DNA of 64,000 nucleotides from Nonlabens ulvanivorans (GTDB lineage Bacteria; Bacteroidota; Bacteroidia; Flavobacteriales; Flavobacteriaceae). The DNA is taken from assembly GCF_000755285.1 (NCBI RefSeq), contig NZ_BBMK01000004.1, forward strand, positions 62,001 through 126,000. The letters run 5' to 3'. Below the pieces are notes generated by a model. The model had not been told where the DNA came from and made no database searches. It worked only from the letters and a program-made list of their open reading frames with translations. The position numbers and the translations under genes are program-made. Within the stretch, counting starts at the first letter, position 1, and each line of letters opens with the position of its first letter. This document shows positions 17,432 to 25,573 of this stretch, piece after piece.

Positions 17432-18775
17432 ATGCGCTTCCTTAATTCATTAATATTATTTTTTTCTACTACGGTTGCTATTTCACAAGTAGGTATCGGT
17501 ACAGATACGCCAGAATCTAGTCTTGATATTAGAGCACAAAACCACTTAGGTGTAGTAAGTGCACAAGATGGTGTTCTTGTACCCAAAGTGATTGATTTAT
17601 CTACAGCAGGATCTATTAATGGTCAACTTATTTTTCTAAATGTCAATTGGATAGATGACAATGGCACGGTAAGTAATACTGCAGACGACATTACATATAT
17701 TGCAGGTTTCTATTATTGGAACACTGTCAGCTCTTTATGGACTCCAATAGGAGTGGATACGACTATTGAGCCGTGGTATGTTGCAAACACAACAAGTCCA
17801 GCAGCATCTAATACTGATAATATATACACATCAGGTCAGGTAGGGATTGGAACCAATAATCCTTTAGGAGCTTTACATATAACGACTACTAATTCTCGTG
17901 ATGTGTTGATGTTTAGGTTTATTGATTCTCCTGGTGATGATTTGGACATTGATTTATTTAGATCTCGTGGTACACTGGGGGGGTCTCCATCTTTACTTTT
18001 AGATAATACACGTCTAGGTGGCTTGAGAGGTCAATCTTTAACTGTTCCCTCAAGTTATACCTTTAGACCAACCGCAGAGATATATTTTCAAACAGAAGGA
18101 GTTAGTAGCTCCACATCAAGTGCAGGAGAAATAAACTTTGCAACCACACCAGTAGGTGCTACATCTGTTATAGATAGAATGACTATTAAGGCAAATGGTG
18201 CTGTTGGAATAAATACTCAAGATCCTCAAGAAACCTTACACATCGATGGCTCAGTCAGAATTGAAGATGGAAATGAGGCAGCAGGAAAGGTTTTGACATC
18301 TGATGCTAATGGAACAGGAACTTGGGAATATCCATCGATTGATAATGTGATAGGTACTCTAGGAGCTGGCGTTAATATCCCATATACAACTACAGGTTAT
18401 TTACAAACTGGATCCACTATTACTATACCACCAGGTAAGTTTGTAATAAATGTTAGCATGTTAATCTCTGATGGTAATCGATCAAATGACAATAGTAATT
18501 TCTGGCTGCGCACTACTTTTGCAGACAGTAATACTGCTACAACACCATCTGTCGATATTTTAGGGAGCGGTTTATTAATTAGCGGTAATCATGACTCTAA
18601 TGCTGTGTACTCTATCTTAGCCGGTGTAATTATAATCAATAATACTTCTAGCTCTGATAAAACTTATTATTACATAGCAGGTGCATGTGAAGTATATAAT
18701 TCTACAGATACTCTTTCTAATTTTGGAGGAACAGCATGGTCAGAAAATAATATTATAGCTTATAGAATTGACTAA
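17432..18775 (+). CDS. Secreted protein with tail-fibre-like VGIGT repeats
   Basis: The 447-residue protein has a signal peptide ending AISQ. It then repeats the motif V-G-I-G-T-x-x-P (QVGIGTDTPESSLDI, QVGIGTNNPLGALHI, AVGINTQDPQETLHI), as in many large secreted flavobacterial proteins that resemble tail-fibre shafts. The C-terminal 140 residues form a separate beta-rich domain, perhaps binding. There is no obvious T9SS sorting domain. The G7 tract at 17977-17983 gives TLGGSPSL where one Gly is likely native. A surface or adhesive role is inferred from composition only. Confidence 0.55.
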   Translation: MRFLNSLILFFSTTVAISQVGIGTDTPESSLDIRAQNHLGVVSAQDGVLVPKVIDLSTAGSINGQLIFLNVNWIDDNGTVSNTADDITYIAGFYYWNTVSSLWTPIGVDTTIEPWYVANTTSPAASNTDNIYTSGQVGIGTNNPLGALHITTTNSRDVLMFRFIDSPGDDLDIDLFRSRGTLGGSPSLLLDNTRLGGLRGQSLTVPSSYTFRPTAEIYFQTEGVSSSTSSAGEINFATTPVGATSVIDRMTIKANGAVGINTQDPQETLHIDGSVRIEDGNEAAGKVLTSDANGTGTWEYPSIDNVIGTLGAGVNIPYTTTGYLQTGSTITIPPGKFVINVSMLISDGNRSNDNSNFWLRTTFADSNTATTPSVDILGSGLLISGNHDSNAVYSILAGVIIINNTSSSDKTYYYIAGACEVYNSTDTLSNFGGTAWSENNIIAYRID

Positions 18776-18822
18776 TCAACATAATTTATCCTGTAGTAAA
18801 AGTAAAAGTCATAAAAAAAAGA

Positions 18823-18850
18823 TTCCTAAGTTTAATACTTAGGAACCTTT
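18823..18850. terminator. Bidirectional terminator
   Basis: TTCCTAAG and CTTAGGAA form an 8-bp stem with a seven-base loop, flanked by A and T runs, downstream of the VGIGT gene and ahead of the convergent desaturase. Confidence 0.8.
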
Positions 18851-18934
18851 TTCAGACCATTGAGTTTCGTTCTTACAAACGAAAAATAGAGGATACGTTT
18901 TAGCTCCAGAAATGGAGTGGCTTATGCATTTCTG

Positions 18935-19663
18935 CTAAGCTCGTTTTAATTTAATAATACCGATAGCATTCAAGACCTTTATGACTAGGTAAGTCATATC
19001 AATTTCATACCATTTCACACCAAAGTTTGCTCTACTAGCATATTTATGATGATTATTATGATAACCTTCTCCCATCATTAAAAAATCAAATCGGAATAGG
19101 TTCTTACTTGTGTTTTTCATTTTAAAATTTACATAACCATATATATGACCAAACCAGTTGATGATCACACCATGTACAGGTGCCATTAAAAAAGTCAATG
19201 GTAATAGTAACCATTGCCACCAAGCGGTTGCAAATAAAGCAAAGAATAGTACATAACCAGTAATCCATAAAAGTCTAGAGAATCTAGAACTAGCAAACTG
19301 ATCAAAGCCTTTCCACTGTGGAACGTCTTTAGTAAAACGTTGGTCGACCTCAATACGTTGCTTATTGATATCTTGATATATGGTTTTGGTCTTCCACATC
19401 ATGGCAAATAAGTTAGCATCGTGTGATGGAGAATGAGGATCTTTTTCAGTGTCTGTATAGGCATGGTGCATGCGGTGCATGATCCCATATCCATAAGCGC
19501 TTAAATAACTAGCGCCTTGAAATATCCAAGTAAGGATAAAAGTAATGCGCTCCATCGTCTTAGACATCGTAAAGACTTGATGTGCAGCATATCGATGCAG
19601 GAAAAACGATTGAAAAAACAAACCGCCATACCACAGCACCAAAACAAAAATTATAATAGTCAT
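18935..19663 (-). CDS. Acyl-CoA/fatty-acid desaturase (membrane)
   Basis: A 242-residue integral-membrane di-iron enzyme that introduces a double bond into acyl chains. The three histidine boxes are present: HRYAAH (H-x4-H), HRMHH (H-x2-HH) and HNNHH (H-x2-HH). Hydrophobic pairs surround them as in stearoyl-CoA-type delta-9 desaturases. It is shorter than typical enzymes (about 260-300) but has all boxes. A consensus promoter (TTG-N20-TACCTTTG) precedes it. The Crp/Fnr gene lies upstream on the same strand, 55 bases before the start, and could regulate it; this is inference. Confidence 0.88.
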   Translation of the reverse strand: MTIIIFVLVLWYGGLFFQSFFLHRYAAHQVFTMSKTMERITFILTWIFQGASYLSAYGYGIMHRMHHAYTDTEKDPHSPSHDANLFAMMWKTKTIYQDINKQRIEVDQRFTKDVPQWKGFDQFASSRFSRLLWITGYVLFFALFATAWWQWLLLPLTFLMAPVHGVIINWFGHIYGYVNFKMKNTSKNLFRFDFLMMGEGYHNNHHKYASRANFGVKWYEIDMTYLVIKVLNAIGIIKLKRA

Positions 19664-19673
19664 GTTTTTTTTA

Positions 19674-19681
19674 CAAAGGTA
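19674..19681 (-). promoter_or_regulatory. Bacteroidota promoter: TACCTTTG with TTG 20 bases upstream (minus strand)
   Basis: On the minus strand, TTG at 19702-19704, a 20-base spacer and TACCTTTG form the best match in the window to TTG-N17-23-TAnnTTTG. It drives the desaturase. Confidence 0.75.
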
Positions 19682-19718
19682 AATTCAGGCACCTAGCCAA
19701 ACAATGAACCTAAATCAA

Positions 19719-20291
19719 TTAAATGCGCTTTCTAATCCTACTTAAAGCTTGTGGGGGGGTAACACCTATGTAAGAACTGATATACTTTAATGGTATATCT
19801 TTTAAAAGCTCTGGACGCTCCTTAAAAAGCTTGATATAGCGTTCCTCTGCGGTAAGATTAAGAAGATTTTGTTCTCTCTTTGATTTGATTAAAAATAGAC
19901 GCTCTGCAGTTAACCGACCTATAAGATTACCTATTTGTGTGGTTTGATAAACGGCCTGTAAATCTGCATAGGTAATGCTTAAAATTGTGGTGTCTGTTAA
20001 TGCCTGTAATTGATATGCCGACGGAGATTGTGTTAAGAAAGAGTCATAAGCACTTATAAATTGATCTTTAAAACTAAAGCCAAATGTGATTTCTTTCTCT
20101 GTATCTTCTTTAGGGATATATAAACGTACCACACCAGACTCTATAAATGAGATATGATTCTCTATCTGATTAATTTTTAGAAAAATCTCTTTTTTGGCAA
20201 CAAAACGGCGCTGTAATTTTGACATAAAAAACTCCCAATCTTCATTAGAAATGGACGCAATTTGTTCGAGATATGCTTTGATTTGTTTCAC
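19719..20291 (-). CDS. Crp/Fnr-family transcriptional regulator
   Basis: A 190-residue protein. The N-terminal two-thirds form a cyclic-nucleotide-binding-type beta barrel (FIESGVVRLYIPKEDTEKEI), and the C-terminus is a helix-turn-helix whose recognition helix reads SYIGVTPPQALSRIRKRI. Most relatives have a single Pro here (VTPQALSR); the second comes from the C7 tract read on this strand (19753-19759). No Fe-S cysteines of the FNR type are seen, so it is not an oxygen sensor of that class. The target is unknown; the desaturase next door is a candidate. Confidence 0.8.
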   Translation of the reverse strand: MKQIKAYLEQIASISNEDWEFFMSKLQRRFVAKKEIFLKINQIENHISFIESGVVRLYIPKEDTEKEITFGFSFKDQFISAYDSFLTQSPSAYQLQALTDTTILSITYADLQAVYQTTQIGNLIGRLTAERLFLIKSKREQNLLNLTAEERYIKLFKERPELLKDIPLKYISSYIGVTPPQALSRIRKRI

Positions 20292-20416
20292 TTAGGGTAA
20301 GTACTTTTATAGAATTCGAAGATAGTAATTCATTAGATTTCTAATCTATGACGATTATCATTTACTCTTATATAATTATAGATAATAAAATGTTGTGTTT
20401 TAATTTCTTCCATTAA

Positions 20417-20444
20417 AAAAGCTCTCATAAAACAGAGAGCTTTT
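20417..20444 (-). terminator. Terminator of the 20467 gene (minus strand)
   Basis: AAAAGCTCTC and GAGAGCTTTT form a 10-bp stem; on the minus strand it ends in a run of T's. Confidence 0.8.
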
Positions 20445-20466
20445 GACAATGTTATTTTAATGATGA

Positions 20467-20847
20467 TTATCTTGCTGCATCATCAAGTTCTAGGTTATTC
20501 TTACGGTCAGAACCTTGACTATGCAATTTGTTTTCTTCATCATTGAGACCATTAGGACCATTATTTTCTTGTGCACTGGTGCGTCCTGGAATATCTAAAT
20601 CTTTTCCTGTAAAGTCTACCTTTTCTTCTCTATTGATTAACTGTTGGTCCGATTGATTATCGTTGTGTAAGTTTGCATTATCATTGCGCAACGTTTGTAA
20701 GTCTTCCTTAGTTACTTCTGGATTATACGGTAAATTCTCTTTGTTATTTAATTCTTCAGTCTTCATAATAAGATCTTTTTTCTTAAAGATAAAGAACCTG
20801 TAGAAGAACCAAGTCCCAATTAACAATACCACAACAATGATTAACAA
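20467..20847 (-). CDS. Short membrane-anchored hydrophilic protein
   Basis: A 126-residue protein with one hydrophobic helix at the very start (LIIVVVLLIGTWFFYRFFIF). A Lys-rich stop-transfer stretch and a long polar tail rich in Asn, Asp, Glu and Gln follow; the tail is probably disordered. The only start I can use is a TTG directly before the helix; a missed base upstream may hide an ATG. No family is recognised. A strong hairpin ends the transcript. Confidence 0.5.
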   Translation of the reverse strand: MLIIVVVLLIGTWFFYRFFIFKKKDLIMKTEELNNKENLPYNPEVTKEDLQTLRNDNANLHNDNQSDQQLINREEKVDFTGKDLDIPGRTSAQENNGPNGLNDEENKLHSQGSDRKNNLELDDAAR

Positions 20848-20955
20848 TAGATTGTAATTTCTATATCACTTCTGTTAATGTAGTTAAGAAAACTCAGCAA
20901 TTTATCTATAATGTCAAATAAAAGCTCTGTGTAATGCTGTGTGATAATTGAAATA

Positions 20956-20970
20956 CGCTTTCGCGAAAGC
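20956..20970. repeat. CGCTTTCGCGAAAGC palindrome copy
   Basis: A 15-base match to the 16-base consensus (the last G is A), in the intergenic region just after the MscS stop. Confidence 0.9.
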
Positions 20971-20986
20971 AAAACTCACATATCCT

Positions 20987-22237
20987 CTAGGATTTAATAT
21001 CCTTAAAACTTGAATTACTAGGATATTCAAAAATCTCAAGGTTGAAGTAAGGTACAGCGGCAATCGTATGATCAAAGATGTCTGCCATGATGTATTCATA
21101 ATTTTTCCATCTTTTATCACTACTGAAGGCATAGATTTCTATAGGAATTCCGTGAGCAGTAGGAGCGAGCTGTCGTACCATAATCATCATGTCTTTATTT
21201 ACACCACTGTGCTGTTCAATATAGGTTTCAAGATACTTTCTAAAAACACCGATGTTAGTCAGATTGCGGCCATTTAACAAGATGTCTTTATTGATATTTT
21301 GCTCATTATTATAGCTGTCTATATCTGATTGTCGAGTCTCTAGATAGCTCGATATTAAGCCGATGTTTTTTAATTTATCTACTTCATCTTTAGTTAAATA
21401 ACTAACGCTATCTAATTTAATATTTAAGGCTCTTTTGATACGTCTACCTTCAGACACTTCCATACCACGCCAGTTTTTAAAAGAGTCTGATATTAAGGCA
21501 TAGGTAGGTATCGTGGTAATGGTTTTATCAAAGTTTTGAACCTTTACAGTAGATAAGTTAATTTCTATCACGTCACCATCTGCTCCATATTTTTCAAAGG
21601 TGATCCAATCGCCTATACGTACCATATCGTTAATAGAAACCTGTATACTGGCCACAAATCCCAAAATAGTATCTCTAAAGACTAAAATAATTATAGCAGA
21701 CGCTGCACCTAATGTCGTAAAGAATTTGATAAATTCAATACTGGTGATAATGGCAAACGCAGACAACAATCCCAATACCCAAGCAAAGATCATAAAGACC
21801 TGTATATAGCTATCTATGGGCTTATCTCTTAATCGAGGTAAGGTTTTAAAATAATCCTTAAGTGCGTTTAATAAACTGCGTACAATCCATAATGTCAATA
21901 TGATAGCAAAAACCTTAAAGCCTTTTTCTACCATATTTTCAAAATAAGGAAAATCTTGAAAAACAATAGGAATAAACTCAAGTCCAAAAATAAGCGGAAT
22001 GATGTGCGCAATGTTTTGAGGTACTTTATTAGAGACTAAAAAATTGTCAAAATTAGTCTTGGTCTTTACCGTAAACTGTGTAAACAGTTTTATGAAAATC
22101 TTTTTAATGATATAATCCACTAAAAAGGCAATGACCAGTAATGCGACAAGTAGAATGATCATATTCAAATACTTAGCATAAACCGCAGACATACCTGTCT
22201 CTACTAGATAATCATATATAAAGTGTTTCATACTCAT
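20987..22237 (-). CDS. Mechanosensitive ion channel, MscS family
   Basis: A 416-residue channel protein. It has four to five hydrophobic segments in the first 200 residues. The pore-lining helix is Gly/Ala-rich (FFTTLGAASAIIILVFRDTILGF, shown partly) and is followed by the MscS beta domain, NDMVRIGDWITFEKYGADGDVIEINLSTV (partly). The C-terminal alpha/beta domain is larger than in E. coli MscS (286 residues), as in many flavobacterial members. It opens under membrane tension to release solutes on hypo-osmotic shock. The palindrome copy at 20956 lies right behind its stop. Confidence 0.88.
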   Translation of the reverse strand: MSMKHFIYDYLVETGMSAVYAKYLNMIILLVALLVIAFLVDYIIKKIFIKLFTQFTVKTKTNFDNFLVSNKVPQNIAHIIPLIFGLEFIPIVFQDFPYFENMVEKGFKVFAIILTLWIVRSLLNALKDYFKTLPRLRDKPIDSYIQVFMIFAWVLGLLSAFAIITSIEFIKFFTTLGAASAIIILVFRDTILGFVASIQVSINDMVRIGDWITFEKYGADGDVIEINLSTVKVQNFDKTITTIPTYALISDSFKNWRGMEVSEGRRIKRALNIKLDSVSYLTKDEVDKLKNIGLISSYLETRQSDIDSYNNEQNINKDILLNGRNLTNIGVFRKYLETYIEQHSGVNKDMMIMVRQLAPTAHGIPIEIYAFSSDKRWKNYEYIMADIFDHTIAAVPYFNLEIFEYPSNSSFKDIKS

Positions 22238-22421
22238 AGTTGTACCGTTTTAATTTTGTACTGTGTATCAATGATTTGATCAAGCTAACAGGCTGTAAAA
22301 TTAACCATCATTAGATCAATTAAAGTCTGTTTAACAATCTTTATGAAATCTAGTAGAATGTTGAATCTTCAAGCGCTCAATTAGTCTAGAAAAAGGGTAG
22401 GAGCTTATGGTTAGAAAACTT

Positions 22422-22457
22422 AAAAGCCCAACAATCATCGATAATTGTTGGGCTTTT
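22422..22457 (-). terminator. Strong hairpin terminator downstream of DUF4494 gene
   Basis: AAAAGCCCAACAAT and ATTGTTGGGCTTTT form a 14-bp stem with an eight-base loop. Confidence 0.9.
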
Positions 22458-22475
22458 ATATAACTGTAAGTAATA

Positions 22476-23042
22476 CTATTCCTCTTCGTCTGCTGTAGCG
22501 AGAACATCTGCCATTTCTAGATCTTCATCCATGGCGTGGTTTGCTGGTACAGAATCTTTAAGAGCGACAAATGCTTTTAAACGTTCCATATCTTCATCTT
22601 CACCTGTAAAGTATGGAAATACATCCATAATAGGTGATTCAGTAATGGCAGGTATGGTATATTCTCCCATGGTATCCTTCATGGTACTCACGGTATTATC
22701 ATAAGCCTCTTTTACATCGTTTGCCTGTACTAATAGATACAGATTGGTCTTGCGTTCTTTACCACTTTCTTCATCAAATGCGATTAGGGAAACACGTGAT
22801 TTAAACCATCGATCTGTATTCTCAAACGGATGGATTTCGGCAAAATTTGCCACCTTTATATTAGTGATTTTAATCTCCTCACTTTCTGGCAAATAAGCTG
22901 CCATTTCTTGAGTAATTCTACTTTCTGCTTCTGTATAGGAAATCGCATCTACTAGAAACGGTTCTGTTTTAATTTTTTGTGTGCCTGACGCTTCATCAAA
23001 TTTTCTATATTTCACTTTACATTCGTACCAGGTTGCGCTCAT
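22476..23042 (-). CDS. DUF4494 family protein
   Basis: The 188-residue cytoplasmic protein opens with WYECKVKYRKFDEASGTQK and repeats the same idea later as WFKSRVSLIAFDEESGKER. That is two related alpha/beta halves, typical of DUF4494, a conserved Bacteroidota family of unknown function. An acidic tail ends the protein (EEE before the stop). A TATATTTG promoter element lies 20 bases upstream. The gene ends at a 14-bp hairpin and is probably monocistronic. Confidence 0.85.
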   Translation of the reverse strand: MSATWYECKVKYRKFDEASGTQKIKTEPFLVDAISYTEAESRITQEMAAYLPESEEIKITNIKVANFAEIHPFENTDRWFKSRVSLIAFDEESGKERKTNLYLLVQANDVKEAYDNTVSTMKDTMGEYTIPAITESPIMDVFPYFTGEDEDMERLKAFVALKDSVPANHAMDEDLEMADVLATADEEE

Positions 23043-23062
23043 CTTTTTTGTTTTTAGGGTGT

Positions 23063-23070
23063 CAAATATA
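23063..23070 (-). promoter_or_regulatory. -7 element TATATTTG (minus strand)
   Basis: It matches TAnnTTTG, 20 bases before the DUF4494 ATG, with TTTG 16 bases further up. Confidence 0.6.
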
Positions 23071-23198
23071 CCCTAGCACAACAACTCAAATCTTCAAAAA
23101 ACCGAATAGATATTCACAATTTGAAGTGGTCGTTTTTAGGTAGTTTAATCCTAGTGGTTAGGTGATTTATTTTCTAAAAATATTGGATGACAATGATC

Positions 23199-23214
23199 TC
23201 GCTTATGCGAAAAG
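23199..23214. repeat. Degenerate TTTCGCGAAA palindrome copy
   Basis: TCGCTTATGCGAAAAG keeps 12 of 16 consensus positions in the same flank pattern. It may be a decaying copy. Confidence 0.45.
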
Positions 23215-23224
23215 GGAATTGAAA

Positions 23225-23256
23225 AGAGCTTTGGAATTATACATTAACCAAGCTCT
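23225..23256 (-). terminator. Possible terminator overlapping the end of the thioredoxin-fold gene
   Basis: AGAGCTTTGG and CCAAGCTCT form a stem that includes the stop codon region; on the minus strand it ends in TTTTC. Confidence 0.5.
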
Positions 23257-23671
23257 CTACGCATAAACAAACGGTTTTTGGCATTATCTTGAGAACCGAA
23301 GATAGAACGGTAAAGCTCACCGGTTGCAGTGATGAGCAGCCATTGCGGTGTTCCTTCTGCTTTAAACTGGTCATATACCTGATGATGCTGGTCGATGTAA
23401 ATAGGAAATGGGATCTCACCACTGGTAAAAATACTTTTGATGTTCTCTTTTGTGCCTTCGCGATTTGTAAAGTCACTGTGTATCGCTGCGACTTTAATAT
23501 CGGGATATTGTAATTGGAATTCATAGGCGAGTGGTATGGCACGACCAGTACAGCTAGACAGTCATTATTATAAATTAGTAATAGTTGCACTTTACCAGAA
23601 TGCTTTTGTATCAAGTCTACATTCTTTAAATCGAGATCTTTAACGACTATGGATGCGATAGGTGAATTCAT
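23244..23671 (-). CDS. Thioredoxin-fold protein with CxxC motif (frameshift)
   Basis: After adding one base near 23551-23557 the protein has 142 residues. LLLIYNNDCLSCTGRAIPLA carries a CLSC active-site pair after a beta strand, as in thioredoxin or AhpC/TSA-like redoxins. The second half (YPDIKVAAIHSDF, GTPQWLLITATGEL with the cis-Pro-type TP) completes the fold. Without the correction the frame ends in unrelated sequence, so a sequencing error is likely. The role is probably disulfide reduction in the cytoplasm, since no signal peptide is present. The candidate structured RNA lies between this gene and the ThiE-like gene. Confidence 0.75.
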
Positions 23672-23724
23672 ATTTGTGATTTAAAATGTTGTTTTTGTGT
23701 TTGTTTTAATCACTTATCTGTTAT

Positions 23725-23801
23725 GCGTTAAGGATTGTAACGGCATCCTTTTGCGATGGAGCAAAAGATATAGTGAAAAGCCTGACCCGATAGGGAAACG
23801 C
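23725..23801. ncRNA. Candidate structured RNA (multi-stem)
   Basis: The intergenic sequence folds as a closed multiloop. Outer stem GCGTT/AACGC (23725-23729, 23797-23801) encloses hairpin AGGAT/ATCCT (23731-23735, 23745-23749), hairpin TTTGC/GCAAA (23750-23754, 23761-23765) and hairpin CCC/GGG around GATA (23786-23795). The stems are the same on either strand, so I cannot assign direction. Loop sequences such as AACGGC and GAAAAGCCTGA look conserved to me from other flavobacterial intergenic regions. It could belong to the Rfam flavo-1 class; I cannot verify this. Confidence 0.55.
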
Positions 23802-23826
23802 CCTAATGAATGCTCATCAAATCGAT

Positions 23827-24462
23827 TTATTTAAAACTATGACGCATCTCGCCAGTTGATGAGGCACCTAATAGTTCATTAAAGGTCTTAATACTATTGA
23901 AATCATTATCTATAGCTAGTGATACAGCAAGTCCTGAGATGCCTGTTTTTAATAGACTATCTACATCATCTGTAGTGATATCGCCATAAGCGAGGACCGG
24001 CGTTTCTGTATCAAGCGACTCCATAAGAATCTTGTATGCTGTAAGGTCTAATGGTTTTACAGAATCAATTGTTGTCGTTTTAAATGGTCCTAAAGCGATA
24101 TAGTCAACGTCATTACTCAGTAAATCCTCACAGTCTTGCAGGTGATGTGCTGCAGCACCTATGGATTGCCAGCTATATAGTTGCTCGCGCACGTGAGTAG
24201 GGCTGGAGTCAGTAGGTAAGAGGTAGACGCCATCTAACTTAAGTTCAATTGCAATTTTATAATAGGACCTGATGACTAATCGGGTCTGAAAGTGAGTGGT
24301 AATTTTAAGAACATCTGTTGCTAGTGCAAGACGTTCATTTTCTAGAATGTGCTCGAGATCTAACTGCACTAATTCGGCTCCAGAGCTACAAGCTTTTTGA
24401 ATATGATCTAGGTGAGTGGTTGCTGTTGTAGCTTGTGATAGGTAATGTAGCTTAGGAATCAT
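23827..24462 (-). CDS. thiE: Thiamine phosphate synthase-like (ThiE/TenI) protein
   Basis: A 211-residue TIM-barrel protein. The pattern of strands fits ThiE/TenI: AELVQLDLEH, LVIRSYYKIAIELKLDGVYLLPTD, SIGAAAHHL, VDYIALGPFKTT and PVLAYGDITTDDVDSLLKTGISGLAV. ThiE joins the thiazole and pyrimidine moieties of thiamine. The residues H-L in AAAHHLQD and GPFKTTT match the substrate loops loosely, so this could be the TenI or an uncharacterised branch. No other thiamine gene and no TPP riboswitch are seen nearby, which weakens the ThiE assignment. Confidence 0.6.
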   Translation of the reverse strand: MIPKLHYLSQATTATTHLDHIQKACSSGAELVQLDLEHILENERLALATDVLKITTHFQTRLVIRSYYKIAIELKLDGVYLLPTDSSPTHVREQLYSWQSIGAAAHHLQDCEDLLSNDVDYIALGPFKTTTIDSVKPLDLTAYKILMESLDTETPVLAYGDITTDDVDSLLKTGISGLAVSLAIDNDFNSIKTFNELLGASSTGEMRHSFK

Positions 24463-24556
24463 TGCGGTGCGACTTTGATAATGTTGAATAAATCATTTAA
24501 GGAATGATATTGTGATGTGACGATAGTTTTAAAATATCACATCAAGCATTGTTTAT

Positions 24557-25171
24557 CTATGATTTATTTTTAAAAAGAATTTTTATTTCTTTAAGTAAAC
24601 GTTCTTTAATTTGATCTAAAGATTTAACGTTAGACGCTGTAACTGTTGTTGTTGCTATCGGTTTATCTTCTTTGGTTTTTTCAATATCATATACGGCAGC
24701 TTCTATAATATAGGTGGTAACTTCTTCAGTATCGTATTCAATGTTTTTCTGGTCTGGACCATCAATATTTAATGGTTGTAAACTATTCATGTAATTGTGT
24801 AAAGACTTTGTGGCAACCGTGTCGATAGAGACAGATTTTTGAGAGGCAAAAAGTATCTTACTGATATTTTTCTCTTGGCAATCTTTAATAAATGTATTAA
24901 TCTCTTGCTGTGTTCTAACTTCCTTATAGGTAACGTCTGGAAAGACCTCATGCATTTTATAGCTAGTGATACCTTTTTGTGTGAGCATATCTGCTGTATC
25001 ATTCTCAAAATCTTTTTGAAGATCTTGGTCTTCAGTATTTGCATAAATCAACATGATGTCAATACTTTCATTTTTAAAATCGTCAGACATCCATTGTGAT
25101 GCTGTAATGTTTGAAGAAGAACAACTTATAGATAATATGATAATGGTTACGAGAAGCGTAATTTTTTTCAT
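24557..25171 (-). CDS. Hypothetical lipoprotein
   Basis: A 204-residue protein with a lipoprotein signal (LSISCSSS). The mature domain, strand-helix alternation with IDIMLIYANTEDQDLQKDFE and KILFASQKSVSID, looks like a small alpha/beta fold similar to Bacteroidota lipoproteins that may respond to envelope stress. I do not recognise a family. It faces the accessory island across about 400 bases without genes. Confidence 0.5.
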   Translation of the reverse strand: MKKITLLVTIIILSISCSSSNITASQWMSDDFKNESIDIMLIYANTEDQDLQKDFENDTADMLTQKGITSYKMHEVFPDVTYKEVRTQQEINTFIKDCQEKNISKILFASQKSVSIDTVATKSLHNYMNSLQPLNIDGPDQKNIEYDTEEVTTYIIEAAVYDIEKTKEDKPIATTTVTASNVKSLDQIKERLLKEIKILFKNKS

Positions 25172-25573
25172 GGAGTCGGTTTTTATGCAAGTTACTTAAT
25201 TTGATAAAACCACTGTAGAACTACTTGTAAATATTGAGCTTGTTTTAATTTACTCATTTAAAAATTTACAAGCTTAAGTAAAAAACATGAAATTTCTCAT
25301 TGAGGTTGGATCTCTGGCTATTTTAGACCGTTATCGGTAATACTTTCATTATAACTGCACAAGCCGTGGATTATGATGTAATTAAAAATAAGCTTTAATT
25401 GTTCTATAATGTACCGCGTTATGTAACTTGAGTTTTGGTTAAAAGCGAAAGTTGTCACTACAGTTTCTTTAAAAATTTATTCTCAAAAGTTTCTTCTGCG
25501 ATGTTAATGGAACACTCTTTTTACGAAGTGACGATAGGAGAGAAGTGGCAATGTGTGTGGAATGGGTTTTAAA
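25172..25573. other. Gene-free left flank of the accessory island (402 bases)
   Basis: No open frame, repeat, promoter element or tRNA was recognised. I also found no direct repeat shared with the right flank (31315-31715), so no attachment site is evident. Confidence 0.4.

Noticed and set aside
23827-24556. TPP riboswitch upstream of the ThiE-like gene
   Set aside because: The short upstream region lacks the CTGAGA core and the required stems.
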